Source: Manis javanica (lineage: Eukaryota; Chordata; Mammalia; Pholidota; Manidae). Taken from it: a stretch of DNA of 64,000 nt. Position 1 is the first letter of the stretch, and every line of letters begins with the position of its first letter. The stretch is from NCBI RefSeq assembly GCF_040802235.1, contig NC_133156.1, forward strand, positions 112,622,173 through 112,686,172, in the 5' to 3' direction. The position numbers and the translations under genes are program-made. This document shows, piece by piece, positions 33,336-45,812 of this stretch. The notes under the pieces are model-generated. The model saw only the letters and a list, made by a program, of their open reading frames with translations, did no database searches and had not been told where the DNA came from.

Positions 33336-33544
33336 AGAACTTGGGACAGCTTTATCTTCAGTAAGGACTATCATAAAGAGGAAATATTGTCCAAATAAAG
33401 TTAAGAATGCAATTAAAAATTTTTTTTCATGAAACAAATCTTTTGTTTTAAAGTAATTCTACTAACTTAGAATATTAAATATAACTTTTACATTAACCAA
33501 TAGTGGTGGTAGTAACACACTATTACTAATGACTATTACTTCTA

Positions 33545-33715
33545 CCTCTAGGACATTTGTTATTTTCTGAGAAACTGCTGGGTGCTGATTGCCTTAATTT
33601 CTTCTTATGCATCCTCCCTAAGGCTTACAGGAATCTTCCAAAGTTGTTGTTATTCTTTTTATTGTTTCCACTTCACATTTTAGGATGTGAAAATGAGTAA
33701 AGAAAACTTCATTTA
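33545..33715 (-). repeat. MIR SINE
   Basis: Antisense MIR: GCATCCTCCCTAAGGCTTAC, AGGAATCTTCCAAAG, TTGTTATTCTTTTTATTGTT and ATTTTAGGATGTGAAAATGA (the usual form is 'attttacagatgaggaaactga'). Confidence 0.55.
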
Positions 33716-33724
33716 GAATAGAGT

Positions 33725-34110
33725 CGGGAAGTCCTGAAGAGAAAGCTCTCATGCACATACCACTCACAGCAGCGCACTTCACACCCCCTGACAGGTAGAG
33801 GCTTACTTACTATCCAAGCAGGAGAAAGAGTTTCTCCTCTCCAGCAGCAACCCAGCCAATGAGAAATTGCCAAAACCCTGAACTTTTGCTCTCCTCTGAT
33901 GTACTTTCATTCCAAACAGCCTCTCTCAACTTCTCCTGTTCCTGTATAAAAGAACTTTCCACTCCTTTGTTCTCCAGACTTGCGTATGATTCATTACAGT
34001 TTGCATGTCCTGAATTGCATTTCCTTTGCAATTCTCAAGTAAACAATTTGCTGGCAAACAAACAAACTGGCTATTTTATTTTTAAGATTGATGTTACATG
34101 TCAAAAGTGG
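33725..34110 (+). mobile_element. LTR of an ERV (5' LTR-like)
   Basis: Promoter-like order: a CCAAT box (GCCAAT, 33855-33860), a TATA box (TATAAAA, 33945-33951), and a downstream R/U5-like segment with GCAATTCTCAAGTAAAC at about 34028-34044 that could hold a variant poly(A) signal. Leader-like sequence follows. Both-strand open frames here are not genes. The family is not identified with confidence; class I ERV is the best guess. Confidence 0.5.
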
Positions 34111-36480
34111 AATCCAAAGGAAACATCCCTGAGGAACCAATGATCCCCCCACCATAATATATGTTGCTCCCTTGAGCCCCTTCACTCTCCTTTTCTGGTC
34201 ATTCTCCTCTTGGATTCAAGTTTCCTCCTTTTGGTGAAGCTCTTTCTCTTCATTTAGTACCGGTTTTTATGAACACATCACCCCTCCTGGTGAGTTTTCC
34301 TTTGTTTTCTAAACTTTTGGTTCTGAGCTCTCCAACTCTATGGTGCACACTTGCTCTCTATTTCTGTTTGTTCTGTTCTGTTTCTGTTTGTTGAAGCTTC
34401 TTGGTAAATCAATCAACTTGTTCAAAGAGGGGAAAACATGTGATTCCCAATGTTTCAGAACAGCTAATGGAAAACAGGGTCCCTCATAGTTAAGACACTT
34501 TAGGGAACCCAATGGCAAGATAGGTTCCACCTCATCCTTGGATCAAGATCTTATGCCTTTCTGGAAAAATGAGTGAAATTTTGAATAATTTGGAATTGTA
34601 ATGGCTATCTAGGGAAAGCTTTGTTTTAGATAAATCCACCTTAAAAGGACACCCTTAAAAGAGAGGATTCCAAACTTCGCAGAGGTAATTTAATGCATTC
34701 TTTGATCAGTATGCAGAAATTTCTAAAAGACAAAATAAATCCAAAAACATCACTAGAAAGATCTTTACAGCTTGAAGAAAAAAAAAATTAATGTAGTCTA
34801 CCTGCCAGAATACAATTTGGATCCAACTATTCCTTTGAGTTTTGTACCTAAGACATGGCTAAATATTTCAAAAATGAAAGGTATATGATCTCTGTGTCTG
34901 TTATATATGTCTATGTATGTATGTTATAGATACATGATTTTTTTAACCTCCAGATGGTATTGCCAAAATTCATTTGTAAAGAGCTCTATTTAATTGGTTC
35001 AAAGAAAAATAAGCACTAATATAAATTAAGTAAAGTAACACAAATGTTTTTCAAGTTCGCATGATCTGAGATAATCTTTGATAAATAAAAGCTAGTTTAT
35101 GTTTGTTGGTTTAATAAAAGCAGGCATGTCTTCAAAATTTGTCAGCAAGAAAATTCACTTGAGATGATGGCTGACTGTCTAATATCTCTTGAAATTTTTC
35201 TGAGTAATCTGATGTAATTGCGGGGAGCAAATGATTTAAGTAGACGAAAATGGGATAAGAGTTTTTAGGTCCAATGGGTATGTGTTATGTTATGTGTTCT
35301 TAGGAAGAAACCTTCCACTATCTCTGGTAACTTGAAACTTTAGAGTTTTGCTAAGTTAAATTAAATGATGGAATTTCAGTTAATATCTGGGTCATTTTCC
35401 AAACAAGACAGAATACTAAAACAGTAATTACCTAACATAGGTTTATCTACTTTTGACTTCCTATTGTAAAGAGACTAAAGATAAATTTAGGTTTGTTAGT
35501 AATCATGTCTTGTGCCACGTTGAAAGACTGAACTAATTAAAAGGGCTTATGTTTCTAGAAATTATTAAATGTATTTATAAATTTGCCAGCCCACAATTCC
35601 TCACTTGTTAGTTTTCACTGGGAATTAAGAAATCTAAGGGTTAAGAATTCAAATTAATATACGTAAAACTATTAGAAACAATAAGGATGAAAGAAAATAA
35701 TTGTTTATGAAAAGTAGGCGATGAAAGCAGGATGTGTGGTTTCAGTAAAAGAAGGTAAGAGGAATGGAAATACATTTTCTTGAGAAAAAAAGAAAGTGAT
35801 TTTGTCCTAAAGTAAAACATTTGACAGAATAAGAAAGGAAAAGGAGGATGAAAGTTGATAGATATGATAAGTTGTAGAAGATTTATGGAAAAGTAATCTT
35901 GCCAAAGCAATTTTATATGTGATCAAGATGACTAAGATTAATGGATTTATTTTAGTTTAAAAAAGGAGAGAATTTATATCAAAAGTATACTGGTACAGAA
36001 TTAGAATTTGGTTTTTCTTTCTGTTAAAAGGAACATTTTCTTATATTATTGGTCTGCTGTTAATAAGAAATTAAACATAATTTCTTTACCTTTAATTTCA
36101 GTGTGCCTAGGAAACAAATATTCTGTGTGTCATCTTTATCAGGACTTTGATTACTTAGAAAACCTGAATCTTCTCTATTTAATAAAGCTAAGGCTTTTTG
36201 CAAATATATAACCTGGTTTTGCCTTTAAAATCTTTTTGTCACATGGTAAATGGATACTTAAGTCTCATTTTATAATTGTCTATGATCCTATTTGGTTAAT
36301 TACCCAAAACCTTTTAATATTCTTGAGTAACTTCCAAAATTCAAATTCTGGATGAAATATTTTTTACCTTAACTATTTTTTTTTCCAGAGGGTGTGCCTG
36401 GAACATCTCAAAGGGTTTGTTCTCTCTCCTTGTAGAAAAGGAGATGTTAAACTTATTAGGCTCATTTGATATGTTAAATT
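34111..36480 (+). mobile_element. ERV leader / internal-like sequence, very degraded
   Basis: Text just after the LTR (34185-34760) resembles the internal leader of class I ERVs as I remember them: TTTTGGTGAAGCTCTTTCTC, CCTGGTGAGTTTTCCTTTG, TTGAAGCTTCTTGGTAAATC, TTAAAAGGACACCCTTAAAA. The following 1.7 kb is AT-rich without recognisable gag, pol or env and may belong to the same element (for example GAATCTTCTCTATTTAATAA at 36168) or be host DNA. A second LTR was not found. Assignment rests on memory of consensus-like text and needs a repeat search. Confidence 0.4.
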
Positions 36481-37230
36481 ATGTGGGAAGCTTGTTAAAT
36501 AAGAATATTAAACTTTACCTCATATTTGTATAGGAATATGTTAATATTAGTGTTCCAAAAATTTTACATTTCTAAAATTCTGGTTATGTCCTGATATATT
36601 GTTATCAGCTATAATTTTAAAAGCTAACTAAGATTTACAGCAACTTGATTTAGGTTAGATTAATTAAAATTTTCATTAATTAAATACTAATTAATTTCCC
36701 CAGAGCCAAAAAGCTATGGTAGTAGAACTAAGATTCAATCACAAATCTCTGTTATTCTTTCAAATACAACACACAATTTTTCCTAGAATAGTAAAGGAAA
36801 AGTTGCTGTTGCTCTAAGCTTTCATATATTAAGTTGAATGTTCCTCTTGATTCTGGCGTTGCTTTCAATGAAGTGATATATGTTATATCTTGATATTATA
36901 TTATTTAATAATTCTTTATAATTAGAATAACTTTGAAACTACATAGTGTTTTAAATTTAAAAAAAGCTCCAATAGTAGTGTTTAAAATATTATAATTAAA
37001 GATTTTATTATAGGTTTGTTAGCTTTACACTTAAAGATGTCAAAGCATAAATGTAAATCCCTTAATAATTAGAAAATGTGCTTTTACAGCCAATACACAA
37101 CAGAAAATATAAGCTAAACAGTAGATGCTTCAAGATGATAGGAAACTATAATTCTCTAATTTTTAAATTCAGCTTATATAGTTATCTTATTCTCATTCAT
37201 CTTATTTAAATTGTGTACATGTCAGTGTAA
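36481..37230. other. Unique AT-rich non-coding DNA
   Basis: No gene or repeat recognised. Confidence 0.35.
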
Positions 37231-37234
37231 ACTA

Positions 37235-37566
37235 TAGTTGATCCTTGAAAACCATTGGAGTTAGAGGCACTGATACCCATGCAGTCAAAAATTTGTATAT
37301 AACTTTTGACTCCCCAAAAACTCAACTGTTAATAGACTACTCTTGACTGGAATCCTTACCAATAACATAACCAGCCCATTAACACATGTTTTGTATGTTT
37401 TATGTACTATATACTATATTTTTACAACAAAGAAAGCTAGGGAAAAGAAAATGTTTTTTCAAATTGTCACAAATATCCAAAAAATTGCCCAATATATTTG
37501 TTGAAAAAAAATCAGCATACAGGTGGACCTGTGCTGTTGAAACCTGTGTTGTTCAAGGGTCAACTG
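37235..37566. mobile_element. MER8 / Tigger2-type DNA transposon, complete
   Basis: A 332-bp non-autonomous element with terminal inverted repeats TAGTTGATCCTTGAAAAC (left) and TTGTTCAAGGGTCAACTG (right), flanked by TA on both sides (37233-37234, 37567-37568), the normal Tc1/mariner/pogo target duplication. Internal blocks (ATAACTTTTGACTCCCCAAA, AACATAACCAGCCCATTAAC) match the MER8/Tigger2 consensus as I know it. It has no transposase. The plus-strand frame 37386-37577 runs through it by chance. Confidence 0.88.
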
Positions 37567-37568
37567 TA

Positions 37569-38398
37569 TATGGATAATTCCACTGATTTAAGATTATTAG
37601 CAGGGAAGAACATTTGTCTCAGTATCAAAATGTAGGAAATGCATTTTGTTCTCCAACCAAAAATCCCTCCGTAATTTTAAGACAAATACCATGTAACTTT
37701 TTGTTGTATTATATATTCTACTTTCTGAAAATGAATATGCTATAACAGTGCAGAATAACACTTTTCTTTAGTATATTCCCATAAGGCACTCCAATTTTTT
37801 TGCTTATAACTTTTAAGTGGGGAAATTTAAATGATGTCATGTATACAGTTGCGTATATTACGTGAAAGACTGGTTGGATGCTTTACTTCTGGAAATCCAG
37901 GTAATTTCTATCTTAGGTCATCAAATGCTTGACCTAACATAATAGAAGATGCCGTTGTTTCTACTGACGCTGCTGCTCTTTCTCCTGTCCTGTGGTGGGG
38001 AAGCATTCCTGCAGGAAAGCTATGTGTTAAAGATGTATGATTATTATAGCCAACAATTACATAGTCATTATTTACTATTGTAGAAAATAAATTTGTGTAT
38101 CCTTAAATAAATTTTCTATTGTAGAAAATAAATATCAATGCAAATGTACTCATATTTATTTCATTGCAATTTGCACTGGGTTTGTTTTAAAGTAGTACCA
38201 TACTTAAAAACTAAAGTGATAGAATTTTCAAACATTCACATATATTCCTATTTAAAATAATAATCTTCTCCTCCACATCAAAATTTATATAGACTAGATG
38301 AAATATAGTAAAGAGGACTTTTTTCCAGTTAGTAGATATTACTTGACATTGTAGCTTTAATGCTAGGAAATAAAAGCAGTTTGTAATGTGTCCAGAAT
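37569..38398. other. Unassigned AT-rich DNA
   Basis: No gene or interspersed repeat recognised. It contains a short direct repeat (38076-38133, listed separately). Confidence 0.35.
38076..38133. repeat. Direct repeat, 18 bp, period 40
   Basis: CTATTGTAGAAAATAAAT occurs at 38076-38093 and again at 38116-38133. Confidence 0.9.
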
Positions 38399-38399
38399 T

Positions 38400-38760
38400 A
38401 CCTTTTCTTTTCCCTTACAGAGCACTTAAGTGTCATGTTAAGCCTGAGGCAGATCTGTCTAGAATTGTGTTTACTGTATTCCTTTCAAAATGCAGCACAG
38501 AATCTTATCACTTATCAGTGCACAAAGTCTAACAGATTGCAGACTCAAATTTCCCCTTCCAGGCAATGTTGGGTTTCACTATTGTTTGCCATGACAAAGG
38601 TTTTTGTGAATTCTGCAGCTTGGATTTCTGTCTTGTTTTCCTTAGCACGACCCTGTAGGCAAAGAATCAGCATTTTTTGACTTCTAGAAATTGTTCAAAA
38701 TGTTACTACAAAAAGCTGCACTTTAAAATTCCATGTCTCATTTTTGAGAAAAGTTATACT
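38400..38760. promoter_or_regulatory. Candidate conserved non-coding segment
   Basis: A repeat-free, complex block with SOX-type cores (CTATTGTTTG at 38580-38589 and ACAAAGG at 38595-38601). It holds an 81-codon open frame (38435-38680, plus) with no domain. Conservation is unverified. Confidence 0.25.
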
Positions 38761-39245
38761 GGATAGTCAGTTGTATTGAAAAGAAGCAGCAATTAAACTG
38801 TGTCTGCAGATGATGCCACTGTAAATGAGGTTGCCTGAATCTGATGAAAGCAAATATGTTCACAATTCACATTTGGGCTACAATTTTAAAACTATAGAAG
38901 GAGGGAACTATCTCAACTAGGTACAAACTTAGCTGTGTAGACTTATTTTTTTTAATGTCTGAGTTACCCATGTATAACCACTTTCAGATAATTTAGAGTG
39001 AATTGTGTGATTGTACCAGCTAGGGATCCAAAGATTTTCTTGGGTTTCAGCAAATAATTGCCATCCTTCCTCCAATTTTTAGATGACATTCAAATTAAAT
39101 ACTAGTTTCCATGGGCTGAATACTTTTTACTGACTGAAGTACCATTTTCAGTTCATTCACATATTCCAGGTTTTGCCAAGTCCTGTGAATGTATCACCTA
39201 ATTATTCCTCTAATCTCTCTCCTCCACACTCCCCCTTCTACTACC
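38761..39245. other. Unassigned non-coding DNA
   Basis: No gene or repeat recognised. Confidence 0.35.
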
Positions 39246-39249
39246 TTAG

Positions 39250-39780
39250 ATGAGGCCTTACAATTTCTGGTCAAGCACTTAAGTAGTTGCTTTCATTTCC
39301 AAATCATCTCTACAGTGCTCTAAGATCATGCCTTATAAATCCCTAATTTGATCATATCATTTCCCTCTTAAAATCCCTTAATGATACAAGGTCTCCTCCA
39401 CTATAAAATCCAAACCTCCTAGAATGATGTAATGGGACTTTCATGATCTGATTTTGTCAAGGTTTTGAAATGTACCTTCTGCCAAGCCTTTGTAGCCCTT
39501 CTGCCACCCAAAACAGTTATGCTTTTCTCAGTCATATTCACTTCCTTCTTCCTAATTCAAATCTTTTTCTTTGCATTTGTTGTTCTTCATTTCAAACCGG
39601 AAATGGTCTTCCCTTAATGTATGCCACTCTTATAGCCTGTCCTGTATTCCCTCCTGTTGATCTAGTAAGTCTCAGTTCAAGTGCAGTTGCCTGTGGGAAA
39701 CCTTCATTGATGTTCTCTGACAAGGTCAGGGAAATTTTGTGTTCTGTTTCCATAAGGAGGACTACACACCTGCATTTGAA
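39250..39780 (+). repeat. L2 LINE relic
   Basis: Sense L2: TTTGATCATATCATTTCCCT, TTAAAATCCCTTAATGATAC, ACTATAAAATCCAAACCTCC, TTTCATGATCTGATTTTGTC, AGTCTCAGTTCAAGTGCAG and GAAACCTTCATTGATGTTCT. This is a long, recognisable copy. The plus-strand frame 39470-39799 lies in it and is not a gene. Confidence 0.75.
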
Positions 39781-39818
39781 TATGCATGCATCATGTTGAT
39801 GTAATTATTGGTCCCCAA

Positions 39819-39831
39819 ACACACACACACA
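39819..39831. repeat. Short (AC)n run
   Basis: ACACACACACACA between the L2 and the LTR. Confidence 0.85.
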
Positions 39832-39954
39832 AACACTGCAAAACTATAAACTTTTGGTAGTTAATGATACTTTGACCAGTAGAAAAAACTTAATAGATCT
39901 GTTTGTAAAAGAGACCAATAATGAAAGTAATTGCTCACAACAAAAACAGAAATT

Positions 39955-40195
39955 TTTTGTCAGACATGGACAGAAGGACAACAATGTGAAGACACAGGAG
40001 ATGACAGTTATCTATAAACCAAGAGAGAGGTCTAGAATAGATCTCTCCTGGCAGCCCTCAGAACAACACTGCCAACACCTTGATTTCAGACTTCTAGCCT
40101 CCAAGACTGAGATAAGAAATTTCTGTTATTTAATTGACCCAGTTTATGGTACTTTGTTATGGCAGGTCTGGCAGAGTAATACAGCAAGTTACTAA
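39955..40195 (+). mobile_element. MaLR (MLT1-type) LTR 3' part
   Basis: GTGAAGACACAGGAGATGAC, ATAAACCAAGAGAGAGGTCT, CCAACACCTTGATTTCAGAC, TTCTAGCCTCCAAGACTGAG, AATTTCTGTTATTTAATTGA and CAGTTTATGGTACTTTGTTA follow the end of MLT1-type LTRs ('gccaagagaggggtct...caccttgatcttggacttccagcctccagaactgtgagaaataaatttctgttgttt...'). The plus-strand 113-codon frame 39854-40195 is inside it and is not a gene. Confidence 0.75.
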
Positions 40196-40320
40196 CCTTT
40201 CTGATCTGGTAGTTTTCTCATCTATAAAAAAAGAATAGTAGCCTCACTGTGATGCCAGGAGTAATGAAACAAAAAATGTGTAGGAAATTACGTGGAACTC
40301 AATAAAATTGAGGGCTTGTC
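40196..40320 (+). repeat. MIR SINE 3' part
   Basis: ACTAACCTTTCTGATCTGGT, TTTTCTCATCTATAAAAAAA, GAATAGTAGCCTCACTGTGA and GAACTCAATAAAAT match MIR from its core to its end, directly after the MLT1-type LTR. Confidence 0.65.
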
Positions 40321-43140
40321 CTCCTTTCTAGCCTTTCCCATATACATTTGTTACTGAGTTTTTAGAAAGTGTGTAGAAAGCAAAAAACACATCGTATGGT
40401 GTTGAAGTACTTAAGAAATGTAAAGGGTAAAATTCATCTGGTGAAAGTCCCCCCCATACTACATATCAGGAATCATGGCTAAAGCCTTTGGTAATTAGCT
40501 TATAATTCCTGAAATAAGAATTTCAAGAATTCTAAATTAATATTTTAACATGATGATTTTATTATTTAATATAGTGACCTTATTATACTTTGTTGGAAGT
40601 TTTTAGTCTTATTTTGCCATTTCAAATGCATGGAGGAAATACTCCAGCCTACTCTAACACAAAAGAAAAAAGAAATGTGAACATTCGTACTCTGCTTGCC
40701 AGATTGTCACTATGTCTAATCATGTCTTTAGAGAAGAGATCAAGCCAAAACTAAGCAATGTAAACAAGTAGCAATATAATAGTTTTGACCTTTTATGTTC
40801 CTCTTTTCACCAGTTGTTTCAAATTCTGGAAATTCAGATTTTCTTTGAGAATGCAATGACAATAGCGTTTTCCAAGAATATAAAATCTTAAAAGATATCC
40901 ACTTTCATTTTTATTCAGAGTATTGGACAGACTTTCCATGCTTTCAGAATTGCCAAGTAGCAAAAAAACATTTCAAAAGGGGACTAAAGTTGAGAATGAA
41001 AAACAGACTATTCGTTCTTCCTTGCCCTTTACCACTCATCCTCCTTCGTTTGTTGTTTGAAAGCCCAATGTAATCCTTTTTTATAGTAGATTCTTGGTTT
41101 GGTTTGCAGAGGACTTTTCAGATGCTATTAGGAGTCAGAGGTTAAAAAGAAGTCTTAAATCAGTAGATACACAAGCCTAGATTTCTGAAGCCGAACAAAT
41201 GTACAAATGTTTACATGCTGCTCCAGGTCTGAATGATTGCATAGCCTATACCTGTAGGCTCATGGCTTGAAAAAGATTATTTCCCCACATGTTTTCCTCA
41301 CATATGTTGAGTATTATATTCACTCATGCACTAATATATTTTAAATATTTTAAGGGGAGTAAACAAGACTGAAAATCATTATGAGCATTTTTTCTCATCA
41401 AACCAGTTGAAAGTATTTTAATCACTTTTGTTGTGTGTTTTAGAAATGGAATTGTATTAATGTAATATTAGTAAATACTTTTATGTACATGGCTACTACT
41501 ACTAAAATGTAATTTATATAGAAAGCACGTGAAAATACTTATAAAAATAAAAATGATTTTTTAAATGAAAATATATGGGCTCCTGTGAAGAAAGGAAGGC
41601 ATGAGTTTTACTTTTTGCAACCTTTGTTGTGATCTACCAGGGAATTTAAAATTGTTGAAACAGTTCGCTGGATTAGAATTTATTTCCAACCTGTAATTTG
41701 CTCTCTCAACGTTCTGCCAGGTGTCCCGCCTGCATCACCTTCTTTAGGAGGCCTCCTCTCCCCATGATATTTTAGGTCTGTCCTTCCTGTCCACTCCCCT
41801 GTTAAACTGTGTTACCACCAATTATCTGAATGAAATATCATTCCCCCTTCCTGCATCCTATCTGTTTTAGATAGATACCACGCCAGTAAATAGCTGAAAA
41901 CAATGAATTAAATAGCCTTTGTTTTTAAAACATAGCTCTAGGAGACATAACCCATATTCACGCATCCTACACTGAATTACTGAAATCCATCTTTCCAAAA
42001 TGAATACAGCAAAGAGAATTTGTGTCCCCTACCAAGAGACCCAACATTTATTACATTAAATTTTATTGCTAAAACCTACAGGTAGTTTAGTTTTTACAAG
42101 AAAACTAGAATCCAAGTCAAATCTTTAAATCCAACTTTATAAAAGAAAAATTGCTAAACATGTAATTTTTCTCAGATTTCATATTTGAAATGTAAAAGTG
42201 CAGTTTATAAATTTTGCTACATTGCTTGTAGTTGGAACAAATTTAGAAGAAACTCAACTAAAGAATGATGTTAACAAATCTAAGGAAGACATTACTATTA
42301 AGACTTCTCAGTTATGAATGGAATATATTCCTAAAGACTGTGTCAAATCAGATATTGCTGCAGGAACACCATTAAAAATTTTATCTTCAGTATCTTAAGA
42401 TCTGCAGGTACAGCAGATCATCCTTATGGATCAACTGTCTCATAAATATTTTTCTGCAATAGCATTTCCTATTTTGATTAGTAACTTTGTCTATAAGTTG
42501 ATTCAGTAAGATAACTGACAAATTAGAATTGACATAAAGATAGTACATATTTTCTTCAATTTAATCTTGTTTCTTCAGGCAAAGATCTACTGTTGATTAG
42601 CAATGGGAAGGATTTTCTAGACTCAGGGATCAGAAATGTTAGTGCTGGACAGTTGAAAAAAGAATGCTAGTACTGGACAGTTGAAAGAATATATGTATAT
42701 TTTACCTTCTTTCTAAAACAAAAACTAAATTGAAAGCTTTTGGTTTTCAACATTTTCTAAGTAATTTAAGGTTTCCTTTAATGTGAGGCTATGGTATTAG
42801 CAAACAGCAAGCAATAATAAAAAAAGTAGTTTTGTTCTGATTTGCTAAAACCTAGAATTAGTCACCATCATCTGCCAGACTGGAAATTGTTAAGCATTAC
42901 TCTTATCCTCCAATTTAGGTTTAGTAACTTAGTAAAATAGTTTAGATGACAGATTTGCATGGGAATTTGTTCTCTGTTAAAGTTACAAGACAATTTTACA
43001 GACACACAATTTATTAACTATGGATCACCAGCAATGTCTAGCTTTGTGATGTCATGTCAGCATGAAATAGTAAATAGGGCAGGAGTATGTTAGTAAACAT
43101 CTTAACTTTTTGAAATGCCTTGGTCAGAAAGAGTTTGATG
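40321..43140. other. Unique DNA with small repeat traces
   Basis: No gene. At 41705-41850, CCAGGTGTCCCGCCTGCATC and following text could be a sense L2 fragment, with low support. The rest is AT-rich unique sequence. Confidence 0.35.
42635..42690. repeat. Tandem duplication, 28-bp unit, two copies
   Basis: Copies 42635-42662 and 42663-42690 share AATG-TAGT-CTGGACAGTTGAAA and differ at about four positions. Confidence 0.85.
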
Positions 43141-43144
43141 TGTG

Positions 43145-43275
43145 ACATGATCTCAGACTTAAGAGTCAGACCTTATTTGAATTTTGACACATGCCTTCTA
43201 GCTACTGTATTCCAGCAAATGTCGAATCATTGGACCTCAGTTTCCACATCTTTATCCTGCTAAGATAATTTAAAT
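43145..43275 (+). repeat. MIR SINE
   Basis: AGAGTCAGACCTTATTTGAA, TTTTGACACATGCCTTCTAG and GGACCTCAGTTTCCACATCT correspond to the MIR 'agagtcagac...gggcctcagtttcctcatct' order. Confidence 0.7.
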
Positions 43276-43279
43276 AAAG

Positions 43280-44400
43280 AATGAAATATGTTTAGTAGAG
43301 TCCTGGATATCTTTTAGGACCCAGTAATTAAAAGCTCTCTTCAGAATGAAAAAGAATTTATACAAGTGCTTCAACATAAGTAGCATTTTAAGGGTCTTCT
43401 CCTCATCCACAAATGACTCAGTCTGTGGGATTTCATTAACGTCCCATTTAGAACCTTTATAAGGTGTGGCCCAAGTATCCCTTTCACACATAACGATAGA
43501 AAAGGATTCCCTTGACACAAATTCAAGGTAAGGTCTGTCTTAGACCATCCCAGACAAAATAAAGTTTGCTGTGGATTATTCCAGGGCAGGGAGATGAATG
43601 GGGCTGACCACACCTAGCACCACCATCACCGTATAACACATGAATCTCTCTCTCTGTCTTTAGGTTTCTCCTACTCTCTGATTTTTCTTTCTCACTTTAT
43701 CTACAAGCTCCTCTTCACTACCTCTTTTTTCAGTGTCGTATTCCCTTTGCATCCTTACCATCTTCGTCCTGTCTTCTTCCCACACTTTTCTTTTTGTTTT
43801 CCCCTCTCTTCTCTCCTCTCTGCTCTCTCACTGTTCTCGGTTCACTCGCCTGATCACTCAGTAGTCACAGACTCATACGATCCTCACGCACCCACCTTAT
43901 ACATTCTCTAGCTCACCACCGGGCTTACCCACTCATTCACCCTTTCTGTTGGCCTTTTATTGTTATTGCTTTCTGCCAACCATTTAGAATACTGTATGTT
44001 CACTGGTGAGTATTGTGTTTTTCTTTTTAGTATTTGGCTCTTTTCCACCTTGCTTTTCCCCAAGCATTCAAGAACTCCTTCTTTATCATCACTTATTTTT
44101 TTTTCTTTTCTATGAAACTATTGAAAAAAAAATCTGCTGGCAAATTTGTGACTCACTAGGGAGCAGAGATGAATTAGGCAGTTTTCAATATGTTTTACCA
44201 ACCCCCACTACAGATTATTGTCAATCAGTGTAAAACAGCCAACTGAATCAACTATACTCATTTAAACATTATTATAAAATGTCCTGGTACTCCATCAAAA
44301 TAACTTAAATTTTGAGTCCATATTCTTTCCTCTTTTTACATACTTTTCTTTTCTCTCCCCCACTACTCCAAAAACTTGAAAGTTGAGATCAAGCCTTAAA
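43280..44400. other. Unique DNA with a long pyrimidine-rich stretch
   Basis: 43640-43860 is strongly C/T-rich on the plus strand (for example CTCTCTTCTCTCCTCTCTGC). Open frames on both sides (43270-43613 minus, 44006-44233 plus) lack domains. No gene recognised. Confidence 0.4.
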
Positions 44401-44654
44401 TTTGTTTTGTTTCCCAAAATGCAAGTTGTACTCTCCTGAGGTCAAGATACATTCACTATCATCTTCTGAGCTTATTAAAAAATGTTCCATTGAAATGTGT
44501 CTCTGTGAGTCGGAAGGGGACCCATGACTCTGCATTTTTTTTAGTTTTCCAGCAGATTCTGGCATGCAGCCAAGTTCTCCAGTCACCTCCAAGGCCCTCA
44601 TATCTATCTCATTCTGAATAGAAACTAAGAAGTTAATAAAATACTCCTGGTGAT

Positions 44655-44740
44655 AATGGGACCAGTATTCTCTTTCTCCCAGATAAGTAACCTAAAGCTC
44701 AGAAGTGAAATTACCTGTTATTGACTAAACTAGTATAACT
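44655..44740 (-). repeat. Possible MIR fragment
   Basis: CCCAGATAAGTAACCTAAAG, CTCAGAAGTGAAATTACCTG resembles antisense MIR ('gatgaggaaactgaggctcagagaggttaagtaacttg'). Short and diverged. Confidence 0.4.
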
Positions 44741-45560
44741 TATTAAGTATCTTACATGCAGGCAGGAGATGTTCCTCTTGCTCTAAGTTAATACCAATAT
44801 TCTCATTAGGAAAATGTTTCACAGAGTTTTGTGAGGTCAATTTAACTTATGTATTTTCCTTAGTAAAACTAACAAATAATCTATTTTCTAAACTTAATGT
44901 TGCATATTACAAACCACAGAGGTTATCCCTTGGCTCTTTGGTGAAGGAAAACTAGACTAATTAGTCAATTACTTGTTTTGTAATTTTTTTCAAGTATCTA
45001 TATAGTCACACAATATATTTTTATTCATGTATTCCCAGATTTGGGAGGGTGGTAAGAAAAATTTTTTTATATATAAAAAGTATAAAACTTTTTAAAATAT
45101 AAAAAAAGAATGAAAGATATCCTTTTATAAGATTATAACAAAGCTATTATTTTGCAATTTAAAATGTGAAGCGTTTACTCCTCATGTTCATAAAATATGT
45201 TTGATCTCATGTTTATCTGATGTTTATCATAGGCTGTGCAGTAGTCAGACTCCCTTTGTTTCCTTTTTTCTTTATTGCTCTGTGTTATACACGTCAGTTT
45301 CTAGGGCGATTAATCATCTGAGCCTATTTGAGTCAAGACGGATTTGGAAGGGTGAGATGGGGTGGGTGATAAGAGGACAAACACATGGGAAGGAAAACAG
45401 TCTCCTGGGATAACCAAATTTAAAATGACCCACCAGCAAAGCCAGATAGGTGTCTCTGAAGTATTAAATAATGGCACTTCAGATGTGAAACACATTAGGG
45501 CATTAGATGTGAAACAACTCCTTTTATTAATGGTGAAAGGTTAATATGAACTGAAAGAAA
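44741..45560. other. Unassigned AT-rich DNA
   Basis: No gene or interspersed repeat recognised. Overlapping short open frames at 45201-45544 on both strands lack domains. Confidence 0.3.
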
Positions 45561-45564
45561 ACAC

Positions 45565-45812
45565 ACATACACATACAACATTATATGTATATTTATTTAT
45601 TCAATAATATATGATACACAATATATACATATACAATAATATATGTATTTATGTATTTTTATAGTATATATTTTAGTATATATTATATTAATAAAATAAA
45701 AAAATATGTAATACATTACACTATAATGTATGTTAGAGAGTAATGTATATTATATTGGTATATATATTTTAATATATATTATATTATTATATAGTATGTA
45801 TATATTATTCTA
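45565..45812. repeat. Extended AT-rich / TATA microsatellite region
   Basis: About 250 bp of nearly pure A/T with repeated ATATAT, TATATTATATT and ATGTAT units. Confidence 0.85.

Noticed and set aside
39470..40195. Two plus-strand open frames of 109 and 113 codons close together, suggestive of exons.
   Set aside because: The first lies in an L2 relic and the second in an MLT1-type LTR, and neither has a domain.
43528..43663. A good-looking splice donor (CAAG/GTAAGG at 43527/43528) and a pyrimidine-tract acceptor (TCTTTAG/G at 43663/43664) that could mark a 136-bp intron.
   Set aside because: Neither flank has convincing coding content, the acceptor tract is part of a long C/T-rich stretch, and such matches are common by chance. 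RNA data would be needed.
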